Source of the DNA: Actinoplanes sp040639655
GTDB taxonomy: Bacteria > Actinomycetota > Actinomycetes > Mycobacteriales > Micromonosporaceae
Direction: 5' to 3'
DNA length: 64,000 nucleotides
NCBI RefSeq assembly: GCF_040639655.1
Contig: NZ_JBFAAI010000029.1
Location: 47,327 to 111,326, forward strand
Below are positions 51,211 to 59,997 of the stretch, in pieces. Within the stretch, counting starts at the first letter, position 1; each line of letters starts with the position of its first letter. The notes below the pieces were generated by a model, which worked only from the letters and a program-made list of their open reading frames with translations, had not been told where the DNA came from and did no database searches. Made by a program: the position numbers and the translations under genes.

Positions 51211-51783
51211 TCAGGGCACTGGGCGGAGGGCCAGCCCGACGATTGCACTGAACCGGGCACGGAGCCGTTCGGTGTCGATCAGCTCGCGGCCGTGGGTGAG
51301 TTCGTCGACGACGAGGCCATCGACAAGTGCCATCAGCATGCTGCCGTGCTCGAGGTCACCGAAGACGGCGGTCGCCAGGGCTTGGAGGTCGGCAACGATC
51401 GCCGTGGTGGTTGCCGTGGTCAGTTCGCGGGTCTGCGGGTCGAGCATTAGGAGCATTCTGGCCCGGCTGCGGGCTCGGGCGGGGCCGAGCCAGTGGGTGA
51501 GCATCCGGGTGCCGTCTTCGACCAGGGTGGCGGCGTCGAAGTCGGTGGCTATGCGGCCGGCGAGCGCCACGTCGAGGTCGGCCCGGTCAAGTTCGGCGAT
51601 CCGCTGCAAGACGGCAGCTAGTAACGCCTGGCGGGTGGGGTAGTGGTAGCTGCAGGTGCCGGCGGGTAGGCCGGCTGCGGTGTCGGCGGCGCGGTGGGTG
51701 AGCGCCCGCAGGCCCTTTTCGCCGACGATGCCGATTGCGGCGTCGGTCAGGGACTGTTTGCGATCGAGGTCACGGGCACTCAT
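51211..51783 (-). CDS. TetR family regulator
   Basis: A 190-aa regulator: helix-turn-helix in the first 50 residues (LTDAAIGIVGEKGLRALTHR, AAGLPAGTCSYHYPTRQALL) and a helical C-terminal domain. ATG 51783 is preferred; the frame extends upstream through the operator array and is unlikely to be translated there. It is divergent from a membrane protein gene, with three 12-bp operator-like sites in the 86-bp gap. Confidence 0.9.
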   Translation of the reverse strand: MSARDLDRKQSLTDAAIGIVGEKGLRALTHRAADTAAGLPAGTCSYHYPTRQALLAAVLQRIAELDRADLDVALAGRIATDFDAATLVEDGTRMLTHWLGPARARSRARMLLMLDPQTRELTTATTTAIVADLQALATAVFGDLEHGSMLMALVDGLVVDELTHGRELIDTERLRARFSAIVGLALRPVP

Positions 51784-51794
51784 GTGGCCAGATG

Positions 51795-51842
51795 CTACAC
51801 CTGTAGTGTCTACTACATCCGTAGCAACTGCTACAGATGTAG
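51795..51842. promoter_or_regulatory. Three operator-like sites at exact 18-bp spacing
   Basis: Three 12-bp sites match CTACAnnnGTAG-type dyads: CTACACCTGTAG (51795-51806), CTACATCCGTAG (51813-51824) and CTACAGATGTAG (51831-51842). Their starts are exactly 18 bp apart. The first and third are better dyads. They lie between the divergent tetR and membrane protein starts and probably bind the TetR product cooperatively. Confidence 0.85.
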
Positions 51843-51869
51843 CGTCGCCAGAGTCAACGGAGCCCTGCC

Positions 51870-52301
51870 ATGCAGCCAACCCTCGTGTACCGCATCGGAG
51901 CCTGGTCGTGGATCATCTGCGGGACGGGCCATAACATCTTGGACATCGCGATGCGGCTGTCCCCGACAGTCGGCGAGGACCGCGTTGACGCCGTGCTCCG
52001 GGACCAGGTCTTCGACCTCGGCGGGATCTCGCGGACCAGCTACGACGTGATGCAGGGCATCAGCCTGGCGATGGGGGTGGCGATCGTGACGGTCGGGGTG
52101 CTGCTGCTGTACATCGGGCGGCTCGCGCCGACTGCGGGGCGGGCCCGACCCGCGGTCCTGATCGGCCTGGTCGCGTCCCTGGTGATGCTCGGGCTGGCGG
52201 GGGCGCTGCTGCCGTCGCCGCCGATCGTGCTGTTCGCGGTGGCCAGTGTGGCCTTCGGGATCGCGTTGATGCGCGGGGGCCGCGCAGCCGCAACCGGCTG
52301 A
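51870..52301 (+). CDS. Small multi-pass membrane protein
   Basis: A 143-aa protein with hydrophobic helices at about 7-27, 60-84, 92-112 and 115-135. ATG 51870 has GGAG 8 nt upstream. N-terminal WSWIICGTGHNILDIA and SPTVGEDRVDAVLRDQVFDLG resemble the LIC_13387-type small membrane proteins, though I am not sure. Divergent from and probably repressed by the adjacent TetR. Confidence 0.75.
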   Translation: MQPTLVYRIGAWSWIICGTGHNILDIAMRLSPTVGEDRVDAVLRDQVFDLGGISRTSYDVMQGISLAMGVAIVTVGVLLLYIGRLAPTAGRARPAVLIGLVASLVMLGLAGALLPSPPIVLFAVASVAFGIALMRGGRAAATG

Positions 52302-52512
52302 GCCGGGACCGTATCAATGCGAACGGTCACGGTACCTCCGGCCCCGAGGTTGGTCCAGAGGAAGCCGGCCGCAATGATCGCCGCCAGTGAAGATTCCGCT
52401 GTTGTTGAACACCGGGTTATCGGTGGAGGCTCGCCCTGCGTCGCCGAGGGCTGCTGCGAGTGCAAATGGCGACTGCGCAGTGCCGGAACCACAGCCGACC
52501 TGGCGCTCCATG

Positions 52513-53613
52513 TCAGCTCCAGCCGATCGCCTCGTCCACCCTGGTCAGCACGTCCTGCTGGCCCACCCCGCGCAGCAGGCACACGGCGGTGGTGCGGATC
52601 TGGCCGACGATCATGGTGACCGGTGAGGCCGGTTCGGACTCCAGCAGTTTCGCGGCTATCCGGACGGCCTCCAGCGCATCGGCGTCGGCTTGCCCGGCGT
52701 GCCGGTCCGGGTCTTCACCGGTCAGGTCGGTGGCCAGGCTGTCGCCAGCGGACCGTACCGCCCCGGCCAGCGCCCGCAGCGCCCGGCCCAGTTCGTCCGG
52801 GGCACAGCTGCGTAGCCGGGTCAGGGTGGTGGCGTGCCGGGCGAGCACGCTGACGTTGCCGACCACATGGTCCAGCTGGTGGGTGGTGGCCTCCACGTTG
52901 CGCACCTGCTGCAGGCGGCGTCGGCTGCGGATGTGCAGCCGGAGCGTCTCGCCGGCGGCCAGGGCCGCGCCGTGGAGGCGTTCCACCGCCTCGTCCAGCC
53001 GAGTGGCCCGGTCCAGCACCGCCTCGGCGGCCGTCTCGTCGCACTCGCGGAGCGCGTGCCCCAGGTCGTCGAGCAGGTCGGCCAGGTCGGCGTAGGTTTG
53101 CCGGGCCGCGGCGATCAGCGGGGCCAGCGGCTTGCGGGCGGAGGCGAGCTGGCTGGCCACGAGTGCCACCGCTCCGCCGATCAGCGCGTCAACGAAGCGG
53201 TAGGGGATCAGGTTGCCCTGCGGCGCGGCCACCACGACCAGGTAGAGCGCGGAGATCGCGGCCTGCACGACGAGGGTGCTGCTCGCCCCGGCCGCGATCA
53301 TCGGGCCGATGGTGAGCAGCAGCACCACGAAGAGGCTCATTGCGCCGGTGCCCAGGGCCTGCACCACGAGTTCGGCGACGAGCACGCCAGCGGCCACGCC
53401 CAGCACGATCTCGGTGGTCTGGCGTAGCCGACGGCCCCGCAACTCGCCCAGCACGATGAGCGCGGCCGACGGCGCGAATAGCGGATCAGGGTGTCCGATC
53501 AGGTCAGCCGCGATGATCCAGGCGACCGTCGCGGCGGCCGCGGCGCCCAAAGCGGGATGCGCGGCCCGCCGTAACCGGCCGACCGCTGATCGCAAGTCCT
53601 TGATCGGAAACAC
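52513..53613 (-). CDS. FUSC family (aromatic acid exporter-like) membrane protein
   Basis: A 366-aa inner-membrane protein. About five to six hydrophobic helices (about 25-165, including GHPDPLFAPSAALIVLGELRG, split after PSAA, and RFVDALIGGAVALVASQLAS) precede a long soluble helical domain (180-360) rich in RLDEAVERLHGAAL-type heptads. This half-FUSC layout fits the aromatic acid exporter family. GTG 53613 is used; TTG 53619 is possible. Substrate unknown. Confidence 0.84.
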   Translation of the reverse strand: MFPIKDLRSAVGRLRRAAHPALGAAAAATVAWIIAADLIGHPDPLFAPSAALIVLGELRGRRLRQTTEIVLGVAAGVLVAELVVQALGTGAMSLFVVLLLTIGPMIAAGASSTLVVQAAISALYLVVVAAPQGNLIPYRFVDALIGGAVALVASQLASARKPLAPLIAAARQTYADLADLLDDLGHALRECDETAAEAVLDRATRLDEAVERLHGAALAAGETLRLHIRSRRRLQQVRNVEATTHQLDHVVGNVSVLARHATTLTRLRSCAPDELGRALRALAGAVRSAGDSLATDLTGEDPDRHAGQADADALEAVRIAAKLLESEPASPVTMIVGQIRTTAVCLLRGVGQQDVLTRVDEAIGWS

Positions 53614-53659
53614 GGGCAACCGATCTACCCACCGCGGTCACCACGTCAAACCGTCCGCG

Positions 53660-54130
53660 GTCGTTGACCGTTTCCAACGTGATGTCGGCATCAGAACGGG
53701 GCGAGTCGGTGCGGGTGTGGGATCCCAATACCGGGCACCCAGCTGGCCGAGCTGACCGGTCACGCCTGCATCGCGCTCAGGTCGGCCGCCGTGACGACCT
53801 GGTGCACCCGAGTAGGTGGCAGACCCGCCGCCGCTGCGGTCTCCCGGACCGAGACTCCCAGGCTTCCGCGTAGTTTCTTCCAGCTTTGCCGTTGGTTTTT
53901 CGCTGACTACTACGCGGAGGCCATCTGCGGGCATGACTACGTGCTGGCGGGATCGGGCGTGGGCGCATTCCGCCGGAGAAGAGTCGACATGCCGAAGACC
54001 AACCCTTGCCATGCACACCGTTCTCGGTCGGCGGCGTTCCGATCGCGGTCGGCGTGCCCGTTTGGACGGCGAGCACGATCGGGTGGGACGTGACGCCAGC
54101 GTCCAGGTCGGCGACGTCGACTAGGGCGTC
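53660..54130 (+). pseudogene. WD40-repeat gene remnants
   Basis: Scattered WD40 pieces in different frames. SVRVWDPNTG near 53695 is followed, after a frameshift, by QLAELTGHA near 53740, the usual end and start of successive blades. A weaker GGVPIAVGVPVWTAS near 54050 resembles another blade. No continuous frame. It looks like the wreck of a WD40 protein gene. The rest of the 540-bp gap between FUSC and the next gene holds nothing else I can name. Confidence 0.45.
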
Positions 54131-54155
54131 TATGCCCGGGCGCCGCGGAGCGCGG

Positions 54156-55367
54156 TCAGTTCCGGATCGCGGCCAGCCGCTTCGCCCCGGCCTGGGCGAC
54201 CTTGCGGAGTTCCGCTACACCCTCGGCGTCGGACACGTCGAACATGTTGCGGACGTAGACCGCGCACACGTCACCGGAGGCCACCCAGATCTCGGCGATG
54301 CCCAGCTCGCTTCCCCCGGTCCGCAAAGTGCCTGCCGCTGCGTCCCCGATCGGCGGCAGTGACAACGCCGAGAACGTACGGGTGGTGCCATTGTTGTCCT
54401 TGGTGTCCGGGCAGGTCCGGCCGTTCTCCTCCTGCATCGCGACGATGGCCCGGGCCAGTCCGGGGCCGGTCGCGCCGATCTCCTCGACGATGTTGGGCGT
54501 GCCGTAGGCCCCTCGGGCGTAGCTGCGGAAGATCGCCGGTACCGGGCCACCGCTGCCGGGCACCTCCCGGCCGGTGCACGTGGTCCCACCACCGTTGAAG
54601 GAGAAGTCGTCCGGATCGGTCTCGTGCGTGCCCTCGAGTGACACGACGTATCCCGCCGGCAGGTCGGCCGGGTGGAGCAGGCCGGTCCGCAGGTCCTCGA
54701 CGGTGAGCGCCGTGGCGGTCCGCAGCTTCTGCACGGACGCTTTGACGAGATCGAGGAAGCGCGCACGATGCCGCGGGTGGCTGCGCATGTCGGTGTAGAC
54801 GGCCGTCACCCCGCCGGTGGCGACGACGGCGTGGTGGTAGCGGCTCCACTCGCCGAACGGATCTTGGAACATCTCGTCCACCCCGGCCGCCCGGACGCCC
54901 AGGTCCGGCAGGGCGAGCCGGCTGTGCTTCTTGGTGGTCAGATCGCCCTCCACGACCGGGCATCGGGTGGTGACCGTCGCGGCTGCCTCGACCAGCTGAT
55001 TTGCCTTGCGCGTCCCGGTGGCGACGATCTCGGCGGCGAAGATCGTGCCGTCGGGGTGCTTGAAGGCCCGGTACACCCGCGGCGTCGGCGCGCTGCGATC
55101 CAGCACCGCTTCGCGGCACCAGCCCGAGGCGGGCACCTCGGTGGTGTCGGCTGTCTCGTCCTGGCCGAACGCGGTGTAACCGGCCGGCATGTCCGCGAGG
55201 GTGAGCAGGCCCTTGCTCATCTGCTCGGCGGTCGGGAGGTTACCGGCGGAGGCCGGCGAGCCGGTCCGGGACATGGCCGCATCGACGCGGGCAGCCGCCG
55301 GCCCCGTTCCGATCACGCTGCTGAGCAGGGCCACTGCGATACCGGCCGCCGCGAGGGCTCGTCTCAT
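54156..55367 (-). CDS. Exported protein with duplicated sensor-like domain
   Basis: A 403-aa exported protein. Signal peptide about 1-32 (RRALAAAGIAVALLSSVIGT). Two related halves follow: NLPTAEQMSKGLLTLADMPAGYTAF starts the first (split after LLT) and LTVEDLRTGLLHPADLPAGYVVS the second, each about 170-180 residues with paired cysteines (CREAV / TRCPVV; TTCTGRE / RTCPDT). The layout resembles extracellular sensor domains of PknH-type kinases, here without a kinase. ATG 55367 is chosen for the signal peptide; upstream ATG 55406 is possible. Confidence 0.75.
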   Translation of the reverse strand: MRRALAAAGIAVALLSSVIGTGPAAARVDAAMSRTGSPASAGNLPTAEQMSKGLLTLADMPAGYTAFGQDETADTTEVPASGWCREAVLDRSAPTPRVYRAFKHPDGTIFAAEIVATGTRKANQLVEAAATVTTRCPVVEGDLTTKKHSRLALPDLGVRAAGVDEMFQDPFGEWSRYHHAVVATGGVTAVYTDMRSHPRHRARFLDLVKASVQKLRTATALTVEDLRTGLLHPADLPAGYVVSLEGTHETDPDDFSFNGGGTTCTGREVPGSGGPVPAIFRSYARGAYGTPNIVEEIGATGPGLARAIVAMQEENGRTCPDTKDNNGTTRTFSALSLPPIGDAAAGTLRTGGSELGIAEIWVASGDVCAVYVRNMFDVSDAEGVAELRKVAQAGAKRLAAIRN

Positions 55368-55787
55368 CAGCTGAACGTAACCACGAGCCGATCCCGATTT
55401 CCGCATGTTGCCGACATCGGCGCGGACCGGGGCGCCGGTGCCTGCCAGCGGACACGCCCGGCTCACAGTCAGGTGTATGCCTTGCGGGTTGGCTCGCGGC
55501 TCGTCTGCTCGTTCAACCAGTTCGGCGGGGGTAGCCACACCGGGCCGGGGGCGCTGACATCTTCTGTCCGCCGTTGGTCACCGTGAGCGTGGTGACGGTC
55601 CGGCGTGGGGCGAGCCTGTGACCTATGGTTTGTACTGGGCGTGGTCGAAGAATCCGAGAAGCGGCGCCAACGCCTTGTCAGGCCACCGTTCCCACAGCCT
55701 CAACCGCTCACCCTGCAGCCGCTGAGGTGCTGTAACAGCTCTGGCAGCACGATGGCTCGGGCGCGGGGAACCGCAGCGTCGTGAGCG
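55368..55787. other. Gap between exported protein and histidine kinase fragment
   Basis: About 420 bp with no gene supported. It should hold the promoter of the exported protein, but I see no clear -35/-10 pair or repeat. Confidence 0.4.
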
Positions 55788-55982
55788 TCAGTATCCGGAG
55801 GCGGGCTTGGTGGGAATGTGGACGCTGAAGGTGGTGCCGGGGCGGTTGTGGTCGGCCAGGGTGATGGTGCCGCCGTGGCGTTCGATGATGGCGCGGGCGA
55901 TGACCAGGCCGAGGCCGGTGCCGGGAATGCGCCGGTCCAGCGCGGTGGAGGCGCGGTAGAAGCGGCGGAACAGGGGCAGCGG
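55788..55982 (-). pseudogene. C-terminal fragment of a sensor histidine kinase
   Basis: About 64 codons on the minus strand encode the end of a histidine kinase ATPase domain: LFRRFYRASTALD (F box), IPGTGLGLVIARAIIERHGG (G2 box), and GTTFSVHIPTKPAS, ending in TGA at 55788-55790. Everything upstream, including the His box and sensor, is missing. It breaks off at about 55982, where integrase sequence on the other strand begins. Confidence 0.85.
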
Positions 55983-56784
55983 TCCGGGCGGAGGAGGTCC
56001 CGCGCAACGTCGCTGCCCTCGCCGCAGTGCCGAGGGTGCGACGCCGACGCGTCAAGCCATGGACGCCGGCTCAGTTGGGCGCGTGGCTCGACGCCATCGC
56101 GGAGGAGCGGCTGTATGCCCTATATCACCTGGGAACTTTCGCCGGGTTGCGTCGAGGCGAGCTGTGTGGGCTGAGGTGGGATGATCTCGACCTCGACGCA
56201 GGCCGTGTGGTCGTGGGATGGCAGATCACGACCATCAGCTACCGCAAGGCGAGGAAGGCCGAGAAGGAAGGCCGCAAGATCAGGTACCGAGTCCGGGTCA
56301 AGACGGCCGAAGAGAAGACCTGCCTGTTGATCTCGATCCAGAAACGATCTCGGTCTTGCGCAAGTGGCATCGCGAGCAGGCGAAGGAGCGGTTGGCGCTG
56401 GGGCGGGCCTACCGCAACGACGAGAACCTCGTGTTCACCCGGGCCGATGGCCTACCTCTCGATCCGATCCAGGTTTACAGGGTCTTCAAACGCCTGGTCG
56501 AGAGGGATGGGCTCCCGGATGTTCCCCTGCATAGCCTGCGACATGAGGCAGCCTCGCTACAGATAGAGGCGAGCGTCGACATCGCGGTGGTGTCCAAGCA
56601 CCTCCGCCATTCCAAGATCAGCTTGACGAGCGACACCTACGGTCATCTGATCGGGACAGTCGGCAAGGCGGCTGCGGAAGCCGCCGCCGCTGTGGTTCCC
56701 GACGACGGGCCGGGCAGGGGAGGCAAGATCCCTACACTTGCCCTACCAAATCCGCCATCTTATCGATGCCAGCCGATGGTTTAA
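55983..56784 (+). pseudogene. int: Tyrosine recombinase/integrase, truncated and frameshifted
   Basis: Phage-type integrase remnant. The frame enters at about 55983 (EEVPRNVAALAAVPRV), so the N-terminal arm and most of the core-binding domain are gone. The catalytic domain is present: first Arg in GTFAGLRRGELCGLRW, then HSLRHEAASLQI (HxxR), HLRHSKISLTSDTYGH (second His/Arg and the Tyr nucleophile). A frameshift near 56305 (RVKTAEE versus GRREDLPVDLDPET) splits it. It ends 36 bp from the 3' end of tRNA-Gly, the classic place for an integrase next to its attachment site. Confidence 0.9.
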
Positions 56785-56820
56785 CTGGTTGATCAAGCTG
56801 TGACCAGCCTGAACAGGTGG

Positions 56821-56891
56821 AGCGGGCGACGAGAATCGAACTCGCGTAATCAGTTTGGAAGACTGAGGCTCTACCATTGAGCTACGCCCGC
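56821..56891 (-). tRNA. tRNA-Gly (TCC)
   Basis: A 71-nt cloverleaf on the minus strand: acceptor GCGGGCG / CGCCCGC, D arm AGCTCAATGGTAGAGC, anticodon stem TCAGT/ACTGA with loop CTTCCAA (anticodon TCC), and T arm CGAG-TTCGATT-CTCG. The discriminator is T and CCA is not encoded. Its 3' end faces the integrase remnant. Confidence 0.96.
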
Positions 56892-57021
56892 ATGACCCCC
56901 GATCACCTCGGGGCTCGTGTACAGCTTACTGAATCAACTCCCGTCCGCGCGAACCGGATTCCCCAGCAGGTGACTCCAGCGCACACGCAGGCAAGCGGAC
57001 CGCATACACTGGCCGACGCCA

Positions 57022-57095
57022 CGGGGTGTGGCGCAGCTTGGTAGCGCACTCGCTTTGGGAGCGAGGGGCCGTGGGTTCAAATCCCGCCACCCCGA
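57022..57095 (+). tRNA. tRNA-Pro (TGG)
   Basis: A 74-nt cloverleaf: acceptor CGGGGTG / CACCCCG, D arm GGCGCAGCTTGGTAGCGC, anticodon stem CTCGC/GCGAG with loop TTTGGGA (anticodon TGG), T arm GTGGG-TTCAAAT-CCCGC. Discriminator A; CCA not encoded. It lies 36 bp upstream of tig, in the same orientation. Confidence 0.97.
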
Positions 57096-57131
57096 CTGAC
57101 ACCAACATCCGCAGCAACAAGGAGTACGCCT

Positions 57132-58475
57132 GTGAAGAGCACCGTCGAGACTCTGAGCCCGACCCGGGTGAAGCTCGCCATCGAGGTGCCGTTCGAGGAG
57201 CTCAAGCCGAGCCTGCAGAAGGCGTACCGGGAGATCGGCGCGCAGGTCCAGGTGCCGGGCTTCCGCAAGGGCAAGGTTCCGGCGGCGGTGATCGACCAGC
57301 GAGTCGGCCGTGGCGCCGTGCTGAACGAGGCCGTCCAGGAGGCGATCCCGCAGCAGATCCTCGCCGCGGTCCAGGAGCACGACGTCAAGACCCTCGGCCG
57401 TCCGGAGGTCGAGATCACCGAGTTCGCCGACAACGCGCCGCTGAAGTTCACGGCCGAGGTCGACGTCCGCCCGGAGATCACTGTCCCGGACCTCGAGGGG
57501 ATCAGCGTCGAGGTTCCAGCGGTCGAGATCGGCGACAGCGAGATCGAGGAGCAGATCAACGGCCTGCGTGAGCGCTTCGCCACCCTGAAGACCGTCGAGC
57601 GCGCCGCTGCGGAGGGTGACTACGTCCAGCTCGACCTGAACGCCACCGTCGACGGTGAGGACGTGCCGGGTGGCTCGGCCACCAACATCTCCCACGAGGT
57701 CGGCAGCAAGCAGCTGCTCCCCGGCCTCGACGAGGTGCTCGTCGGCCTGTCCGCCGGTGAGGAGGCCACCTTCACCACCCAGCTCGTGGGCGGCGACTTC
57801 GCCGGTCGTGACGCCGAGGTGAAGGTCGTCGTGAAGACGGTCAAGGACAAGCAGCTGCCGGAGATCGACGACGAGTTCGCCCAGCTGGCGAGTGAGTTCG
57901 ACACCCTGGAGGAGCTGCGCGAGGACCTGCGCACCCGCGTCACCAAGGTGAAGAAGGTCGAGCAGATCTATGCGGCCCGCGACGAGGCGCTCAAGCAGCT
58001 CGTCGAGGCGGCGAACATCCCGGCGCCGGAGGGTGTCGTCAAGGACGAGGTCGAGGGCCGTAAGCAGGCCATGACCGACCAGCTCGAGCGGATCGGCGCG
58101 ACTCTGGCCGACTACCTCGCCTCCGAGGAGAAGACCGAGGAGCAGATCGACCAGGAGCTGACCGAGGCCGCTCAGGAGGGCGTCCGCATTCAGCTGCTGC
58201 TCGACACGATCGCCGACGCCGAGGACGTCCAGGTCACCGACGACGAGTTCGGTCACGAGATCGTGCACCGTGCCCAGCGTGCCCAGATGCAGCCGCAGCA
58301 GTACTACGACCAGCTTGTCCGGTCGGGTGCCGCGGCCGCCGTCTTCGGCGACGTGCGCCGGGGCAAGGCGCTGGCCTCCGTCATGGAGCGGGTCACGATG
58401 AAGGACACCGAGGGCAACGTCCTCTCGCTCGACGACCTGCGGACCGAGGACGACCACGCGGGCCACAACCACTGA
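57132..58475 (+). CDS. tig: Trigger factor
   Basis: Ribosome-associated folding chaperone with prolyl isomerase activity, 447 aa. The N-terminal ribosome-binding signature is GFRKGKVP (43-50). The FKBP-type domain is about 160-245 (DYVQLDLNATVDGE, PGLDEVLVGLSAGEE). The C-terminal arms are long and acidic, ending in a His-containing tail (DDHAGHNH). GTG 57132 has AAGGAG upstream. A strong terminator separates it from clpP1. Confidence 0.97.
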   Translation: MKSTVETLSPTRVKLAIEVPFEELKPSLQKAYREIGAQVQVPGFRKGKVPAAVIDQRVGRGAVLNEAVQEAIPQQILAAVQEHDVKTLGRPEVEITEFADNAPLKFTAEVDVRPEITVPDLEGISVEVPAVEIGDSEIEEQINGLRERFATLKTVERAAAEGDYVQLDLNATVDGEDVPGGSATNISHEVGSKQLLPGLDEVLVGLSAGEEATFTTQLVGGDFAGRDAEVKVVVKTVKDKQLPEIDDEFAQLASEFDTLEELREDLRTRVTKVKKVEQIYAARDEALKQLVEAANIPAPEGVVKDEVEGRKQAMTDQLERIGATLADYLASEEKTEEQIDQELTEAAQEGVRIQLLLDTIADAEDVQVTDDEFGHEIVHRAQRAQMQPQQYYDQLVRSGAAAAVFGDVRRGKALASVMERVTMKDTEGNVLSLDDLRTEDDHAGHNH

Positions 58476-58493
58476 TTTTCAGGTCTGCCTGAC

Positions 58494-58531
58494 CCGGCCA
58501 CCGCGCACCGCTTACGGTGCGCGGTGGCCGG
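58494..58531 (+). terminator. Terminator after tig
   Basis: A perfect 17-bp stem (CCGGCCACCGCGCACCG with its complement, 58494-58510 and 58515-58531) around CTTA, followed by TGTGTTTGT. It is 18 bp after the tig stop. Confidence 0.93.
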
Positions 58532-58681
58532 TGTGTTTGTGGGGTACGGCCACGCGATGCGCTGTCAGCGAACAGCTGCCCGAGCGGGAAGCTGATGCGC
58601 ATCCGACCAGTTAGGTTGGTCGTACGACGGACAACCTGCCGGCCGGATCACGGCCGACACAGCAAGCTGTGAAGGGCTGCC

Positions 58682-59317
58682 ATGACCGATCTCCACATCC
58701 CCACCGGGCCCGTGTCACGGCGCGGCGGTGACACCCTGAGTGGCAACCTCGACGACTCGGTCTTCAACCGCCTGCTGCGCGAGCGAATCATCTTCCTCGG
58801 CAGCGAGGTGACCGACGCGAGCGCCAACCGCATCTGCGCGCAGCTGCTGCTGCTCTCCGCCGAGGACCCGGAAGCCGACATCCACCTGTGGATCAACTCG
58901 CCGGGTGGCTCTGTCTATTCGGGTATGGCCATCTACGACACGATGCAGTTCATCGACAACGACGTGCAGACCGTCGCGATGGGCATGGCGGCCTCGATGG
59001 GGCAGTTCCTGCTCTGCGCCGGGACGCCCGGCAAGCGGTTCGCCCTGCCGCACGCCCGGATCATGATGCATCAGCCGTCCGGTGGCATGGGTGGTACCGC
59101 CGCCGACATCGCCATCCAGGCGGAGCAGATGCTCTACACCAAGCGCATGTTCCAGGAGCGGATCGCGTTCCACACGGGTCAGACCCAGGAGCAGATCGCC
59201 GCCGACTTCGACCGGGACCGCTGGTTCACGGCCGAGGAGGCCAAGGACTATGGCTTCATCGACAAGGTGATCACCGGGGCCACGCAGGTCCCGGACGGTG
59301 CCGGAACGCTGAACTGA
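58682..59317 (+). CDS. clpP1: ATP-dependent Clp protease proteolytic subunit 1
   Basis: Serine peptidase subunit of the ClpP1P2 tetradecamer, 211 aa. Catalytic triad S105 (GMAASMGQF), H130 (MMHQPSGG) and D179 (DRDRW). A short N-terminal propeptide is likely. ATG 58682 with AAGG upstream. The next gene, clpP2, begins 11 nt after its stop, so the two are made together; in mycobacteria only the hetero-complex is active. Confidence 0.96.
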   Translation: MTDLHIPTGPVSRRGGDTLSGNLDDSVFNRLLRERIIFLGSEVTDASANRICAQLLLLSAEDPEADIHLWINSPGGSVYSGMAIYDTMQFIDNDVQTVAMGMAASMGQFLLCAGTPGKRFALPHARIMMHQPSGGMGGTAADIAIQAEQMLYTKRMFQERIAFHTGQTQEQIAADFDRDRWFTAEEAKDYGFIDKVITGATQVPDGAGTLN

Positions 59318-59328
59318 GGAGCTGAACC

Positions 59329-59985
59329 ATGACCGACCTTTCCATGCCTCCCGGGTTCGCTCCGGTGCACAACCGCTACGTGCTGCCCTCGTTCTCCGAG
59401 CGCACCTCGTGGGGAATCAAGGAGTCCAACCCGTACAACAAGATGTTCGAGGACCGGATCATCTTCCTCGGCGTCCAGGTGGACGACGCGTCGGCCAACG
59501 ACGTGATGGCCCAGTTGCTGACGCTGGAGAGCACCGACCCGGACCGCGACATCCTGATGTACATCAACTCGCCCGGCGGCTCCTTCACCGCGATGACGGC
59601 GATCTACGACACCATGCAGTACGTGCGCCCCGACATCAGCACGGTCTGCCTCGGTCAGGCGGCCAGTGCCGCCGCGGTGCTGCTCGCCGGTGGCACCCCC
59701 GGTAAGCGGATGGCGCTCCCGCACTCGCGGATCATCATCCACCAGCCGGCTACCGAGGGTGGTTACGGCCAGGGTTCGGACATCGAGATCCAGGCCCGCG
59801 AGATCATGCGGATGCGGACCCAGCTGGAGGAGCTGATTTCGCACCACTCCTCGAGGCCGATCGAGCAGGTTCGCAAGGACATCGACCGCGACAAGATCAT
59901 GACGGCGGACGAGGCCAAGGAGTACGGCCTGGTCGACGTCGTGCTGGCGACCCGTAAGAAGAGCCTGCAGACGGCGGGCGTCTGA
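59329..59985 (+). CDS. clpP2: ATP-dependent Clp protease proteolytic subunit 2
   Basis: Second ClpP subunit, 218 aa, with triad S113 (GQAASAAAVL), H138 (IIIHQPATEG) and D188 (DIDRDKI). It has the longer N-terminal region (PPGFAPVHNRYVLP) typical of ClpP2, which provides the ring facing the ATPase in mycobacteria. ATG 59329. Partner of clpP1 and of ClpX downstream. Confidence 0.96.
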   Translation: MTDLSMPPGFAPVHNRYVLPSFSERTSWGIKESNPYNKMFEDRIIFLGVQVDDASANDVMAQLLTLESTDPDRDILMYINSPGGSFTAMTAIYDTMQYVRPDISTVCLGQAASAAAVLLAGGTPGKRMALPHSRIIIHQPATEGGYGQGSDIEIQAREIMRMRTQLEELISHHSSRPIEQVRKDIDRDKIMTADEAKEYGLVDVVLATRKKSLQTAGV

Positions 59986-59997
59986 CCCTGAGCCTGG

